Below are positions 54,817-64,000 of a stretch of DNA of 64,000 nt, piece by piece (positions within the stretch are counted from its first letter, which is position 1; each line of letters starts with the position of its first letter). A model generated the notes under the pieces. It did no database searches. It was not told the origin of the DNA and saw only the letters and a program-made list of their open reading frames with translations. Source of the DNA: Janthinobacterium sp. SUN073 (lineage in GTDB: Bacteria; Pseudomonadota; Gammaproteobacteria; Burkholderiales; Burkholderiaceae_D); NCBI RefSeq assembly GCF_030397665.1, contig NZ_JAPUBT010000010.1:124001-188000 (forward strand). The letters run 5' to 3'. The position numbers and the translations under genes are program-made.

Positions 54817-56643
54817 ATGAAGTCACCATGGATGCGGCGCGTGGCGCTGCTCGCCTGCCTGGCCACCCTGCCGCTGGCGGCCGTTGCCGTTGACGCTGCC
54901 CCCGCGGCCGCGCCGGTAAAAACCTTGCGCTATATCCTGCCGGCCGCCGAGACGGGTTTTGATCCGGCCACCGCGCGCGACCTGTATTCGAACCACATCA
55001 CGCAGGCCGTCTTCGACACCCTGTACACCTATGATTACCTGGCGCGCCCCGTCAAGGTGGTGCCCGGCGCGGCGGCGGCCATGCCGGAAGTGTCGGCCGA
55101 TGGCAAGACCTACACCATCCGCCTGAAAAAAGGCATCCTGTTCACGCCCGACGCCGCGTTCGGCGGCAAGCGCCGCGAATTGACGATGGCCGACTATGTG
55201 TATTCGTGGAAGCGTTTGTTCGACCCGCGCCTGGCCTCGCCGCACAGCTGGCTGTTCGAAGGCAAGGTGGTGGGCCTGGACGATCTGGCCAAGGAAGCGG
55301 CCAAGTCGAACAAGTTTGACTACAGCAAGAAGGTGGCCGGCCTCGAGATCCTCGACCCGTACACCCTGCGCATCACGCTGACCAAGACGGATTTTAATTT
55401 CCCTATGATCCTCGCCTACGTGCCGACGGCCGCCGTGGCGCGCGAAGTGGTGGACAAGTATGGCGACGTGAAGGGCGAAGTGGGCTCGAATCCCGTCGGC
55501 ACCGGCTACTACACGCTCGGTGAGTGGACGCGCGGCAACCGCATCGTCTTGAACCGCAACCCGCAGCACTTGCCCGAGACGTGGAATTTCATGGCCGGCG
55601 ACGACCCGGACGACCAGCGCATCGTGCGCCAGATGCAGGGCAAGCGCATTCCCGCCATCGACCGCATCGAAATTTCCGTGATGATCGAAGACCAGTCGCG
55701 CTGGCTGTCTTTCCAGAGCGGCGGCACGGACGTGTTCTGGCTCGATGGCCCGCTGGCGCCGAAAGCGATGCTCAACGGCAAGCTGCGGCCCGAGCTGGCG
55801 GAGAAGGGCGTGCAACTGTCGCGCCTGCTGGACCCGGAAATCAGCTATTACTACTGGAATATGGAAGACCCGACTCTCGGTGGCTTCAGCAAGGAAAAGA
55901 TCGCCCTGCGCCGCGCCATTGCCATGGCGCACAATATCGATGAGGAAATCCGCATCATCTGGAATGGCCAGGCCAAGCGCCTCGATTATCCGATTCCGCC
56001 CGGCGTGGTCGGCTACGATCCGCACTACAAATCCCTGCTGCAATACGATCCCGTGCTGGCGAATAAATTGCTGGATAAATTCGGCTACAAGAAGGGCGCC
56101 GACGGCTGGCGCACTTTGCCGGATGGCAAGCCGCTCTTGATCCGCTACGCTTCGCGCAACGAAGCCAATGGCGTGCTGCAGGCGGAAATGTGGCGCAAGA
56201 CGTATAACTCGCTGGGCATCCGCATGGAAAACGACCGCATGATCTTTTCCGACATTTTGAAGACGGAAAAGCAGTGCAAGATGCAGACGCGCACGGCGCC
56301 GTGGCTGGCCGACTATCCGGACGGCGACAACTTCATGCAGCTGTTCTACGGCCCCAACACGCACCAGAACAACAACGGCTGCTACCAGGACCCGGAATAC
56401 GACAAGTGGTATGCGGCCAGCCAGGCCATGCCGGCCAGCCCCGAGCGCGACGAGCTGTTCCACAAGATGGCGCGCCGCCTGGAAGTGAACGCGGGCGCCC
56501 TGATCGGCTATGCGCGCTACCGCAACATGCTGGCGCAAAAGTCGGTGCAAGGCTACAAGAAGCACCCGATCCTGTTTCAGGAGTGGGCCTTCATGGACAT
56601 CGACAGCAATGGCGCACCAGTTCCGGCGCCAGCCGCCAAATAA
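54817..56643 (+). CDS. Peptide ABC transporter substrate-binding protein (family 5)
   Basis: 608 residues. Signal peptide (MRRVALLACLATLPLAAVAVDA) followed by a family-5 extracellular solute-binding domain: FDPATARDLYSNHITQAVFD, YTIRLKKGILFTPD, GTGYYTLGEWTRGNRIVLNR, and a C-terminal LADYPDGDNFMQLFYGPN that is typical of oligopeptide binders. ATG 54817 has GAAGGG about 6 nt upstream and begins the signal peptide. First gene of a four-gene operon with two permeases and a fused ATPase. Peptide class not determined. Confidence 0.92.
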   Translation: MKSPWMRRVALLACLATLPLAAVAVDAAPAAAPVKTLRYILPAAETGFDPATARDLYSNHITQAVFDTLYTYDYLARPVKVVPGAAAAMPEVSADGKTYTIRLKKGILFTPDAAFGGKRRELTMADYVYSWKRLFDPRLASPHSWLFEGKVVGLDDLAKEAAKSNKFDYSKKVAGLEILDPYTLRITLTKTDFNFPMILAYVPTAAVAREVVDKYGDVKGEVGSNPVGTGYYTLGEWTRGNRIVLNRNPQHLPETWNFMAGDDPDDQRIVRQMQGKRIPAIDRIEISVMIEDQSRWLSFQSGGTDVFWLDGPLAPKAMLNGKLRPELAEKGVQLSRLLDPEISYYYWNMEDPTLGGFSKEKIALRRAIAMAHNIDEEIRIIWNGQAKRLDYPIPPGVVGYDPHYKSLLQYDPVLANKLLDKFGYKKGADGWRTLPDGKPLLIRYASRNEANGVLQAEMWRKTYNSLGIRMENDRMIFSDILKTEKQCKMQTRTAPWLADYPDGDNFMQLFYGPNTHQNNNGCYQDPEYDKWYAASQAMPASPERDELFHKMARRLEVNAGALIGYARYRNMLAQKSVQGYKKHPILFQEWAFMDIDSNGAPVPAPAAK

Positions 56644-56671
56644 GCGCAGCTTATAAAGACAAGGAATCATT

Positions 56672-57610
56672 ATGTTTGCTTATATCCTGCGCCGCCTGTG
56701 GCAGATGCTGCCCACCATGCTGGGCGTCGTCCTGCTGGTGTTTATCCTTTTCAACTGGGTGGGCGGCGATCCCGCCTACATCCTGGCCGGCAAGATGTCG
56801 AGTGCGGAAAGCATCGCCAACATCCGCCGCCAGCTCGGTGTCGACCAGCCATACTATGTACAGCTGTGGATCTTCATCAAGCAGATCGTCACGTTTGATT
56901 TCGGCCAGAGCTGGGCGACTGGCGAGTCCGTGTCGCACATCATCACCTCGCGCCTGGGGCCGTCGATGATGGTGCTGATCCCGCTGACCGTGCTGGAAAC
57001 GTTTTTTGGCGTGGCGCTGGCGCTGGCCATCGCCTTCGTGCGCGGTTCGCTGACGGACCGCGCCGTCATGATCGCCTGCACGGTGGGCATGTCGATTTCC
57101 ATCCTCGTCTACATCATCGTCTTCCAGTACGGCTTCGCTTATAAACTGGGCCTGTTCCCCGTGCAGGGCTGGGGCGACAGCTTCTGGGAAAACCTGCTGC
57201 GCTATTCGACCTTGCCGATTCTGATCGGCCTGGCCGTCTCCATCGCGCCGACCCTGCGCCTGTTCCGCACCTTCGTGCTGGACGAGGCGAACCAGGATTA
57301 CGTGCGCACGGCGCGCGCCAAGGGCTTGAAGGAAGGCCGCATCATGTGGGTCCACGTGCTGCGCAACGCCGGCATCCCCATCATCACCTATGTGATGTCG
57401 AACTTGCCGGCCCTGCTGATCGGCGCGTTCCTGCTGGAGCGCTTTTTCGGCATCCCCGGCATCGGGCGTGAAGTGATCCTGGCCGTCGAGCGCAGCGACT
57501 TTCCGGTGATCAAGGCGATCACCGTGTATGTCGCCGCCGCCACCATGCTCTTCAACCTGCTCACCGACCTGCTGTACCAGGCGGTCGATCCTCGCGTACA
57601 ACTGAAGTAG
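56672..57610 (+). CDS. Peptide ABC transporter permease, DppB/OppB-like
   Basis: 312-residue inner-membrane permease with about six helices. N-terminal MFAYILRRLWQMLPTMLGVV is typical of the DppB type. The cytoplasmic ATPase-coupling loop DYVRTARAKGLKEGRIMWVH lies near residues 208-228. AAGGAA precedes the ATG; 28 nt downstream of the binding-protein gene and 9 nt before the second permease gene. Confidence 0.94.
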   Translation: MFAYILRRLWQMLPTMLGVVLLVFILFNWVGGDPAYILAGKMSSAESIANIRRQLGVDQPYYVQLWIFIKQIVTFDFGQSWATGESVSHIITSRLGPSMMVLIPLTVLETFFGVALALAIAFVRGSLTDRAVMIACTVGMSISILVYIIVFQYGFAYKLGLFPVQGWGDSFWENLLRYSTLPILIGLAVSIAPTLRLFRTFVLDEANQDYVRTARAKGLKEGRIMWVHVLRNAGIPIITYVMSNLPALLIGAFLLERFFGIPGIGREVILAVERSDFPVIKAITVYVAAATMLFNLLTDLLYQAVDPRVQLK

Positions 57611-57619
57611 AAAGAGACG

Positions 57620-58729
57620 ATGTCGAAACCTCATACATCGCCCGGCCTGTGGGCCCTGGCGTGGCGCCGTTTGCGCGGCGACAAGATTGCAATGGTATCG
57701 CTGGCCGTGGTCGGCGCCTTTTTCCTGCTGGTACTGGCCTCCGCCAGCGGCCTGGTGGCGGCGAACTGGGAAGACGAAGTGGCCGTCAGCTATGCGCCGC
57801 CCACGTTTGTGGGCGCCGACAAGGATGTCGCCGCCGATGGCGCGATGCCCGTGACGGACGAGCGCAGCGCGCCCACACCCGTCAACGTGCTCGATCCGCT
57901 GGCCGACGATATCGCCGAACTGCGCGCCCAGATGGGCAGCAATCCATCGGCCGGCGTCGAGATGTACGGCGTCACCGACCCGCTGGCCGACGATTTGACG
58001 GCCTTGCGCGCCGGCATGGGCAAGGCCAAGAAATTGATCGCGCACAAGGCGGCAACGTTACCGTTCGGCGCCGACAAGTGGGGCCACGATATCGTGCAGA
58101 AAACCATCAAGGGCGGCGAAACGTCGATCGTCGTGGGCCTGGTGGCAGCCTTGCTGGCCGTGGTGCTGGGCACGCTCTTTGGTGCCGTGTCCGGCTACTT
58201 CGGCGGCATGGTCGACGACTTCTTCAACTGGTTCTACAGCATTTTTACGTCGATTCCATCGATCCTCATGATTCTCACTGTGGCGGCCGTGCTGCAGCAA
58301 AAGGGCGTGCTGACCATCGTGCTGATCCTCGGGTTGACGGGCTGGACGGGGCCGTACCGTTTGATCCGCGCCGAATACATCAAGCACAAGGCGCGCGAAT
58401 ACGTGATGGCGGCCGACGCCATCGGCGCCTCGCACTGGCGCAAGATGTTTTCGCACATCTTCCCCAACGTGAGCCACGTGGCGCTGGTGCAAATGTCGAT
58501 TCTGGTGGTGGGCTTCATCAAGGCCGAAGTGATTTTGAGCTTCCTCGGCTTTGGCGTGCCGGTGGGCACCGTCTCGTGGGGCAGCATGCTCAACGAGGCA
58601 CAAAATGAACTGATCCTGGGCAAATGGTGGCAGCTGACCGCCGCCGCCACGGCGATGGCCGTGTTGGTGACGGCGTTCTCGCTGTTTACCGATGCCTTGC
58701 GCGATGCGCTCGACCCCAAAGTGAAATAG
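57620..58729 (+). CDS. Peptide ABC transporter permease, DppC/OppC-like, with enlarged periplasmic segment
   Basis: 369 residues, longer than the usual 290-300. After the first membrane helix (about 23-44) comes a polar segment of roughly 105 residues (about 48-155) before the permease core, containing two similar units: DPLADDIAELRAQMG and DPLADDLTALRAGMG. The coupling loop EYVMAADAIGASHWRKMFSH and following helices are normal. AGAGACG lies before the ATG. Pairs with the upstream permease to form the channel; the function of the extra segment is unknown. Confidence 0.9.
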   Translation: MSKPHTSPGLWALAWRRLRGDKIAMVSLAVVGAFFLLVLASASGLVAANWEDEVAVSYAPPTFVGADKDVAADGAMPVTDERSAPTPVNVLDPLADDIAELRAQMGSNPSAGVEMYGVTDPLADDLTALRAGMGKAKKLIAHKAATLPFGADKWGHDIVQKTIKGGETSIVVGLVAALLAVVLGTLFGAVSGYFGGMVDDFFNWFYSIFTSIPSILMILTVAAVLQQKGVLTIVLILGLTGWTGPYRLIRAEYIKHKAREYVMAADAIGASHWRKMFSHIFPNVSHVALVQMSILVVGFIKAEVILSFLGFGVPVGTVSWGSMLNEAQNELILGKWWQLTAAATAMAVLVTAFSLFTDALRDALDPKVK

Positions 58730-58738
58730 GAGTTGCTC

Positions 58739-60445
58739 ATGGACCAGAATAACCTGTTGGAAGTGCGCGACCTGCGCGTCACCTTCCGCCTGGACAAGAA
58801 GACCACGTTCGAAGCCGTCAAGGGCATCTCGTTCAACGTGCCGCGCAACAGCACCGTCGCCCTGGTGGGCGAATCGGGTAGCGGCAAGTCCGTCAGTTCA
58901 CTGGCCGTGATGGGCTTGTTGCCGCCAGATAACACCATCATCGATCCTGCATCGAGCATCCATTTCGGCGGGCGCGACCTGCTGCAACTGTCGATCGCCG
59001 AGCGGCGTACCATGTGCGGCAAGGATATCTCGATGATCTTCCAGGAGCCGATGTCGTCGCTGAATCCCGTCTTCACGGTCGGCTTCCAGATCGCCGAAGT
59101 GTTGCGCCAGCACATGGGCATGAACCGCAAGCAGGCGCGCGCCCGTACCCTGGAATTGCTGGAGGAAGTGGGCATACCCGATCCAAACACCAAGATCGAC
59201 GCCTACCCGAGCCAGATGTCGGGCGGCCAGCAGCAGCGCGTGATGATCGCCATGGCGATCGCCTGCGAACCGAAACTGTTGATCGCGGACGAGCCGACGA
59301 CGGCGCTCGACGTGACGATCCAGAAGCAGATCATGGACCTGATCGCGGCGCTGCAAAAGAAACATCAGATGTCCGTGCTCTTCATTACCCACGACCTGGG
59401 CCTGGTGGGAGAGATCGCCGACCAGGTGATCGTCATGCGCCACGGCGAAGTGCGCGAGACGGGCGAAGTGCGGCAAGTGTTTGACACCCCCAAAGACCCG
59501 TACACCAAAGCATTACTACATTGTCGGCCCTCGCTGGATGAACGGCCATGGCGCCTGCCCGTGATCGCCGATTACATGGATGGTAAGCATGAGGCAATCA
59601 AGGCCGGCCCCGGTATCGACATGAAGCAGCGCACGCGCGGCTACACGCCGGGCGATGAACCGGTGCTGGTAGTCAATAATTTAAGTAAAAGTTTTTATAC
59701 GCGTGTGGGCCTGTTCGGCAAGCGCGAATTCCAGGCCGTCAAGGATGTGTCGTTCACTCTACCGCGCGGCAAGACACTGGGCGTGGTGGGCGAGTCCGGT
59801 TCCGGCAAGACGACGGTGGGCCTGACTTTATTGCGCCTGCACCAGGCAACGAGTGGCACGGCCATGTTCCACGGCAAGGACCTCATTTCCATGCCGAACA
59901 GGGAGTATTTGCCGTATAAACGCCGCATCCAGATCATCTTCCAGAATCCATACGCCTCGCTGAACCCCCGCTTTACGGTGGGGCAGATCTTGCTCGAACC
60001 GATGCGCATCCACAAGATCGGCGCGAACGACCAGGAACGCATTGCCAAGGCCTACTGGCTGCTCGACAAGGTGGGACTGCCGGAGCAGGCATTCCACCGT
60101 TATCCGCACGAGTTTTCCGGCGGCCAGCGTCAGCGCATTGCGATTGCCCGCTGCCTGACCATGCAGCCGGAAATCCTGGTGTGCGACGAATCCGTGTCGG
60201 CGCTGGACGTGTCGGTACAGGCGCAGGTACTCAACCTGTTGCAGGATTTGCAGGATGAATTCGGCTTGTCCTACATCTTCATCTCGCACGATTTGTCGGT
60301 GGTGAAATACATCGCCGACCAGGTGATGGTGATGCACAAGGGGCAGGTGGTGGAGCTGGCCGATTCGGATGAGCTGTACCGCAATCCCGTGCATCCGTAC
60401 ACGCGCACCTTGTTGAGCGCTATCCCGAAGGGCGTGCAATTGTAG
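58739..60445 (+). CDS. Peptide ABC transporter ATP-binding protein, fused DppD-DppF type
   Basis: 568 residues with two complete ATPase domains in one chain. Domain 1: Walker [10 protein letters not shown], signature MSGGQQQR, Walker [13 protein letters not shown]. Domain 2 (from about 300): [29 protein letters not shown], with Ser in place of the usual Pro after Asp-Glu, which is common in DppF-like domains. Each domain ends with an oligopeptide-transporter C-terminal motif ([11 protein letters not shown] in the second). ATG 58739 has AGGAG 6 nt upstream overlapping the previous stop. Energises uptake through the two permeases. Confidence 0.95.
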   Translation: MDQNNLLEVRDLRVTFRLDKKTTFEAVKGISFNVPRNSTVALVGESGSGKSVSSLAVMGLLPPDNTIIDPASSIHFGGRDLLQLSIAERRTMCGKDISMIFQEPMSSLNPVFTVGFQIAEVLRQHMGMNRKQARARTLELLEEVGIPDPNTKIDAYPSQMSGGQQQRVMIAMAIACEPKLLIADEPTTALDVTIQKQIMDLIAALQKKHQMSVLFITHDLGLVGEIADQVIVMRHGEVRETGEVRQVFDTPKDPYTKALLHCRPSLDERPWRLPVIADYMDGKHEAIKAGPGIDMKQRTRGYTPGDEPVLVVNNLSKSFYTRVGLFGKREFQAVKDVSFTLPRGKTLGVVGESGSGKTTVGLTLLRLHQATSGTAMFHGKDLISMPNREYLPYKRRIQIIFQNPYASLNPRFTVGQILLEPMRIHKIGANDQERIAKAYWLLDKVGLPEQAFHRYPHEFSGGQRQRIAIARCLTMQPEILVCDESVSALDVSVQAQVLNLLQDLQDEFGLSYIFISHDLSVVKYIADQVMVMHKGQVVELADSDELYRNPVHPYTRTLLSAIPKGVQL

Positions 60446-60472
60446 GGGGATTTTTACGGTAAGATAGCGGCC

Positions 60473-61435
60473 ATGCCCAACCTCATTTACCTGCTCGAAC
60501 ATTACGGTGTCCTGATTGTCTTTGGCATCGTGCTGGTGGAGCAGCTCGGCTTGCCGATTCCCGCCTTTCCCATCCTCGTGGTGGCGGGGGCGCTGGCCGT
60601 CGATGGCGACATGAATGGGGCTCTGGTGCTGGCTGCCGCCTTGGGTGCCTGCCTGATCAGCGACTTCACGTGGTTCCGCGCGGGCCGCCATTTCGGCAAG
60701 CGCATCCTGCGGCTGCTGTGCCGCATCTCGCTGTCGCCCGATTACTGTGTCAGCCAGACGGAAGATAAATTCAAGCGCTGGGGGCCGAAAGCCCTGATCG
60801 TCTCCAAGTTCGTGCCGGGATTTAATACCGTGGCCGCGCCCATGTCGGGCGCGCTGGGTACGCCGCCGGGCCTGTTCTTCCTGTACGCGGGCCTGGGCGC
60901 CTTGCTGTGGAGCGGCACCGGCATCGTCGTCGGCGTGATTTTCCATGCCAGCGTGCAGCAGGTGCTCGACTTGCTCAGCACCATGGGCAGCACCGCCTTG
61001 CTGATGCTGGCCACCTTGCTGGGCTTGTTCCTGCTGTACAAATTCCTCGAGCGCCGGCGTTTCCGCCAGGCCTTGCAGATCGAGCGCATCGGCATCGATG
61101 AATTGCTCGAACTCATAGAGCAGGGCGAAGAGCCGCTGATGGTCGACGCGCGCAGTGCCACGGCGCAAGCGCTGGAACCGGCCGTGCCGGGCGCCTTGTT
61201 CTTCAATGGCAAGGAGCCCGTGCCCGCCATGATCGCCATGGACAAGGACCGCCACATCATCGTGTATTGCAGCTGTCCCAACGACGTGACGGCCGCGCAA
61301 GTGGCCAAGCTGTTGCACCAGCACGGCTTTCACCGGGCCAAGCCCCTGCATGGCGGCCTCGATGCGTGGAACGCCGCCTACCGCTCGGACCAGCCGGCGC
61401 CCGCCAGCCTGCTGGGCGAAGGCATGCCCTCCTGA
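60473..61435 (+). CDS. DedA/VTT-family membrane protein fused to a rhodanese domain
   Basis: 320 residues. Residues 1-200 are a DedA-type membrane domain with the family motif FRAGRHFGKRIL and KFVPGFNTVAAPMSG; DedA/VTT proteins scramble or flip phospholipids and carrier lipids. Residues about 205-300 are a rhodanese domain: DELLELIEQGEEPLMVDARS, then IVYCSCPNDVTAAQVAKLL, with Cys266 and Cys268 in the loop, and GGLDAWNAA. The loop CSCPND differs from classical CxxxxR, so catalytic activity is unsure. It starts 27 nt after the ABC operon and may be co-transcribed. Confidence 0.9.
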   Translation: MPNLIYLLEHYGVLIVFGIVLVEQLGLPIPAFPILVVAGALAVDGDMNGALVLAAALGACLISDFTWFRAGRHFGKRILRLLCRISLSPDYCVSQTEDKFKRWGPKALIVSKFVPGFNTVAAPMSGALGTPPGLFFLYAGLGALLWSGTGIVVGVIFHASVQQVLDLLSTMGSTALLMLATLLGLFLLYKFLERRRFRQALQIERIGIDELLELIEQGEEPLMVDARSATAQALEPAVPGALFFNGKEPVPAMIAMDKDRHIIVYCSCPNDVTAAQVAKLLHQHGFHRAKPLHGGLDAWNAAYRSDQPAPASLLGEGMPS

Positions 61436-61757
61436 TCAGTAAAAACTGGTAGTAATAATACGAAAACACCGTCGCCGGGCCACCGGGACGGCAGCGCCAC
61501 GCCTGCGCCGTTCCATACAAAGCGCCTTTGCGCAAACTGCGGCATACTCTCCGTGAAGGGCGACTCCTGCTGCTGTGCAGCATGCTTTTCGTGCGCTTGC
61601 CGAGTGCAAGTACTTACTATAAACCATTGTTTTTGAGTAATTTCTGCCCTGCCTGTTGCATTTGGAGTGGAACTACCAATAAAGGCTGGTTTTGATGTAC
61701 TTAAACTACAAACTTTGCTTGCCTCCGGGCGCATTCATCCTTTAAGCTTGGCGTCCC
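61436..61757. other. Intergenic region upstream of glucokinase
   Basis: 322 nt with no supported gene. A possible promoter, TTGCCG (61597-61602) and TATAAA (61618-61623), has only a 15-nt spacer and is weak. CTTGC/GCAAG (61596-61610) forms a small palindrome over its -35 region. No terminator for the upstream gene was seen. Confidence 0.4.
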
Positions 61758-62804
61758 ATGCGTCCCACTTCATCATTTAAAATCATGAGCGCTTCGTCTT
61801 CTCCCGTACTGCCGACTTCCGCCTTTGCCGATGGACCGCGCCTGCTGGCCGACGTGGGTGGCACCAATGCCCGTTTCGCCCTGGAAGTGGCCGCCGGCCA
61901 CATCACCCTGGTGGAAGTGCTGCCCTGTGCCGATTACCCGAGCCTGTCCGCCGCCCTGCAAGCCTACCTGGCCCTGCCGCACATCGCCGCCGCCGGCGGG
62001 CAAGCCGTGCGCCATGCCGTGATCGCCATCGCCAACCCGGTCGACGGCGATTTCCTCAGCATGACGAACCACCACTGGTCGTTCTCGATCCGCGCCATGC
62101 GCGAAGAGTGCGGTTTCACGACCCTGGACGTGGTCAATGATTTCACGGCCCTGGCGCGTTCCTTGCCGCAACTGTCGAGCGAGCAAAAGCACCAGGTGGG
62201 CGCGGGCACGGCCCGTCCGAACACGGCCATCGGCCTGATCGGCGCCGGCACGGGCCTGGGCGTGTCGGGCCTGATTCCCTCGCACGGCGGCTGGATCGCC
62301 CTGCAAAGCGAAGGCGGCCACGTCAGCTTTGCGCCGTTCAATGAAGTGGAAGTGAGCATCCTGCAATTTGCCTGGCGCGAATACGAACACGTCTCGGCCG
62401 AGCGCCTGATTTCCGGCGATGGCCTGGAACTGATCTACCGCGCCCTGGCCGACCGCGCGGGCGTGCCGGCGGAAGCCTTGCCGGCGGCGGAAATCACGCG
62501 CCGCGCGCTGGCCGGCGAATCCCAGCTGTGCGACGACGTCATCGAAGCATTCTGCTGCATGCTGGGCACGGTGGCGGGCAACGTCGCCGTCACCTTGGGC
62601 GCGCTCGGCGGTATTTATATCGGCGGCGGCATCGTGCCGCGCCTGGGGCCGCGCTTCGACCGTTCCGGTTTCCGCGCCCGCTTCGAGCGCAAGGGCCGCT
62701 TTGCCAATTATGTCTCGCAAGTGCCGACCTTCGTCATCACGGCGCAGTACCCAGCTTTCTTGGGTGCATCGGCCATTCTCTCGGAGAAACTCGCCTCCCT
62801 GTGA
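61758..62804 (+). CDS. glk: Glucokinase (Glk family)
   Basis: 348 residues (or 339 from ATG 61785). Phosphorylates glucose with ATP, cytoplasmic. Family motifs: [15 protein letters not shown] (phosphate 1), [13 protein letters not shown] with catalytic Asp, [13 protein letters not shown] (adenosine/phosphate 2), EGGHVSFAP (glucose-binding Glu and His) and [18 protein letters not shown]. No ROK zinc cluster, so it belongs to the Glk rather than the ROK group. Neither start has a clear ribosome site. A hairpin terminator follows the stop. Confidence 0.95.
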   Translation: MRPTSSFKIMSASSSPVLPTSAFADGPRLLADVGGTNARFALEVAAGHITLVEVLPCADYPSLSAALQAYLALPHIAAAGGQAVRHAVIAIANPVDGDFLSMTNHHWSFSIRAMREECGFTTLDVVNDFTALARSLPQLSSEQKHQVGAGTARPNTAIGLIGAGTGLGVSGLIPSHGGWIALQSEGGHVSFAPFNEVEVSILQFAWREYEHVSAERLISGDGLELIYRALADRAGVPAEALPAAEITRRALAGESQLCDDVIEAFCCMLGTVAGNVAVTLGALGGIYIGGGIVPRLGPRFDRSGFRARFERKGRFANYVSQVPTFVITAQYPAFLGASAILSEKLASL

Positions 62805-62835
62805 TGCGGGCAGTGGGCGATGTGTCGCGCCAGGG

Positions 62836-62865
62836 CCGGGTAAAACGCGTGTTTTGCCCGGTTTT
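62836..62865 (+). terminator. Intrinsic terminator after glucokinase
   Basis: CCGGGTAAAAC pairs with GTTTTGCCCGG through one T-G wobble, 4-nt loop, then TTTT. It starts 32 nt after the glk stop. Confidence 0.75.
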
Positions 62866-63213
62866 GCGCTTTTCCGCTTTTTATCAGGTACAATTGGCAT
62901 CGTTGGATGAAACGACGACTGTCGCTCTCCTGTCTGGCTGAATTTTCGCCACGGGAATAGCACGGGAATAGCAGCAGCTCCGGAGTTCGTTTCATTGCTG
63001 GTTATTTAAGGCCAGCACCATGGATGGCAGGACTTTCACTGCATCCGCTTTAATCCCGCTTTGCGCGCATCGGCCAAGGCGTCGGAAAAACAGCCTCAAC
63101 TTGTAACCCAGCACGGCGTCATCATCGATGTCTGCCATCTGTTACGTTGAAATGAACGTTTTTGATTTCTTTCTCTGCCTACGAATTGCAATACACATCC
63201 GCACAGAATTGCT
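62866..63213. other. Intergenic region upstream of scpB
   Basis: About 350 nt without a supported gene. An 11-bp tandem repeat CACGGGAATAG occurs twice (about 62950-62971). The scpB start lacks a strong ribosome site. Nothing else was recognised. Confidence 0.5.
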
Positions 63214-64000
63214 ATGAATACAATTGAGGCTAAAAAAGTCCTCGAAACCGCGTTGCTGTGCGCTCGTGAATCGCTGACGATCCACAGCCTGAAAAAGCTG
63301 TTCGTCGATGCGGACGAGAATGGTCGCGTGCGTGGCGTCGGCGTCGGCGCCGACACGATCAAGCAATTGCTGGAAGAATTGCGGCAGGAGTGGGAGGGGC
63401 GCGGCATCGAGATCGTCAGTCTGGCTTCGGGCTGGCGCTTTCAAAGCCGCCCGGAAATGAAGATGTATCTTGACCGCATGACGCCCGAGCGGCCGCCCAA
63501 GTATTCGCGGGCGACCCTGGAAACCCTGGCCATCATCGCCTACCGCCAGCCGGTGACGCGCGGCGATATCGAGGAAATCCGCGGCGTTGCCGTCAATTCG
63601 CAGACGATCAAGATGCTGGAAGACCGTGGCTGGGTCGATGCCATCGGTTACCGCGACGTGGTGGGACGGCCGGCCTTGCTGGCCACCACCAAGCAGTTTT
63701 TGGATGACCTGGGTTTGCATTCGCTGTCCCAGCTGCCGCCTTTGCAGCAAATCAGTGACATGCAGGGCAATGGGCTCGAAGCCCTGGAAGCGGCCCTGCA
63801 AGAAAATTTTGACAAGGCAAGCAACGAGCTTGCCCCCCAGCTTGGTGCAGGTAGCAATACGGCTGTGACAGATGTAGATGTGACAGCAAGCCTTGATGCC
63901 GGCCCCGATGCTTCGCCCACGGACGAAGCCTACACTCACGACCCTGCGCCAGAACTAACGGTTGACGCTGCGCCAGGTCAGCACAGCCAAGAAACGAAGA
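63214..64000 (+). CDS. scpB: Segregation and condensation protein ScpB (3' partial)
   Basis: The frame is open from ATG 63214 to the window end (262 codons, no stop). ScpB is the winged-helix dimer that binds ScpA in the SMC condensin complex. Two winged-helix units are visible: residues 1-85 ([37 protein letters not shown]) and about 90-170 ([58 protein letters not shown]). The tail after about residue 190 is an acidic, low-complexity extension rich in Ala, Asp, Thr and Pro, beyond the usual ScpB core. Confidence 0.93.
   Translation, partial: MNTIEAKKVLETALLCARESLTIHSLKKLFVDADENGRVRGVGVGADTIKQLLEELRQEWEGRGIEIVSLASGWRFQSRPEMKMYLDRMTPERPPKYSRATLETLAIIAYRQPVTRGDIEEIRGVAVNSQTIKMLEDRGWVDAIGYRDVVGRPALLATTKQFLDDLGLHSLSQLPPLQQISDMQGNGLEALEAALQENFDKASNELAPQLGAGSNTAVTDVDVTASLDAGPDASPTDEAYTHDPAPELTVDAAPGQHSQETK

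Noticed and set aside
54823-56670. A 615-codon minus-strand frame opposite the peptide-binding protein gene
   Set aside because: Antisense shadow; no recognisable motif, and the sense gene has a signal peptide, ribosome site and family motifs.
1-64000. tRNA, rRNA, CRISPR arrays and insertion-sequence transposases
   Set aside because: No cloverleaf-like sequence, no regularly spaced repeats and no transposase-like protein were found on reading either strand.

Overview
The window is 64 kb of a GC-rich, densely packed Betaproteobacterial chromosome. Gene content and order (rhodanese gene beside glnA, glnA-DUF4124-glnL-glnG, rsmE divergent from tkt-gap, glnE-yhdP-nitrilase-tldD, scpB) and the load of TonB-dependent receptors point to Oxalobacteraceae, most likely Janthinobacterium or a close relative. 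This is inferred from protein content; no database search was possible. No tRNA, rRNA, prophage, insertion sequence or CRISPR array was seen.

Layout. 1-9.5 kb: a 5'-truncated sterol-desaturase-family gene, an EI24 membrane protein, a CinA-type molybdopterin-binding protein, a very long class A penicillin-binding protein, a small unknown protein, a glutathione transferase, an orphan membrane-anchored TAXI protein and a HigBA-type toxin-antitoxin pair. 9.6-15.2 kb: nitrogen assimilation, with a rhodanese gene, a sigma-54/NtrC-type control region, glnA, a DUF4124 gene and the NtrB/NtrC two-component pair. glnE, the adenylyltransferase acting on glutamine synthetase, lies at 34-37 kb. 15.3-19.4 kb: CorA, a soluble GAF histidine kinase and a large FAD oxidoreductase. 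23-27 kb: rsmE, tkt and gap. 37-48.5 kb: yhdP, nitrilase, tldD and aroG, a housekeeping run interrupted by a TonB receptor gene.

Five TonB-dependent receptor genes (19.7, 27.9, 44.0, 48.5 and 51.6 kb) occupy over a fifth of the window. One is followed by a secreted-type S9 prolyl-oligopeptidase. The last two are tandem paralogues next to a complete Opp/Dpp-type peptide ABC operon (54.8-60.4 kb). Together they suggest a peptide-scavenging region: outer-membrane import, periplasmic cleavage, inner-membrane uptake. The substrates are inference. After the ABC operon come a DedA-rhodanese fusion, glucokinase and the start of scpB, which runs off the window.

The most interesting non-coding signal is upstream of aroG: a good sigma-70 promoter, a 22-codon reading frame crowded with Phe and Tyr codons, and an intrinsic terminator 41 nt before aroG whose 5' arm can also pair with the end of the leader frame. 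This is the architecture of a classical ribosome-mediated attenuator, here apparently for DAHP synthase. Other signals are a palindrome over the toxin-antitoxin promoter region, an 11-bp inverted repeat enclosing the NtrC sites of glnA, three intergenic palindromic repeat elements, and an unexplained perfect inverted repeat plus tandem repeat after rsmE.
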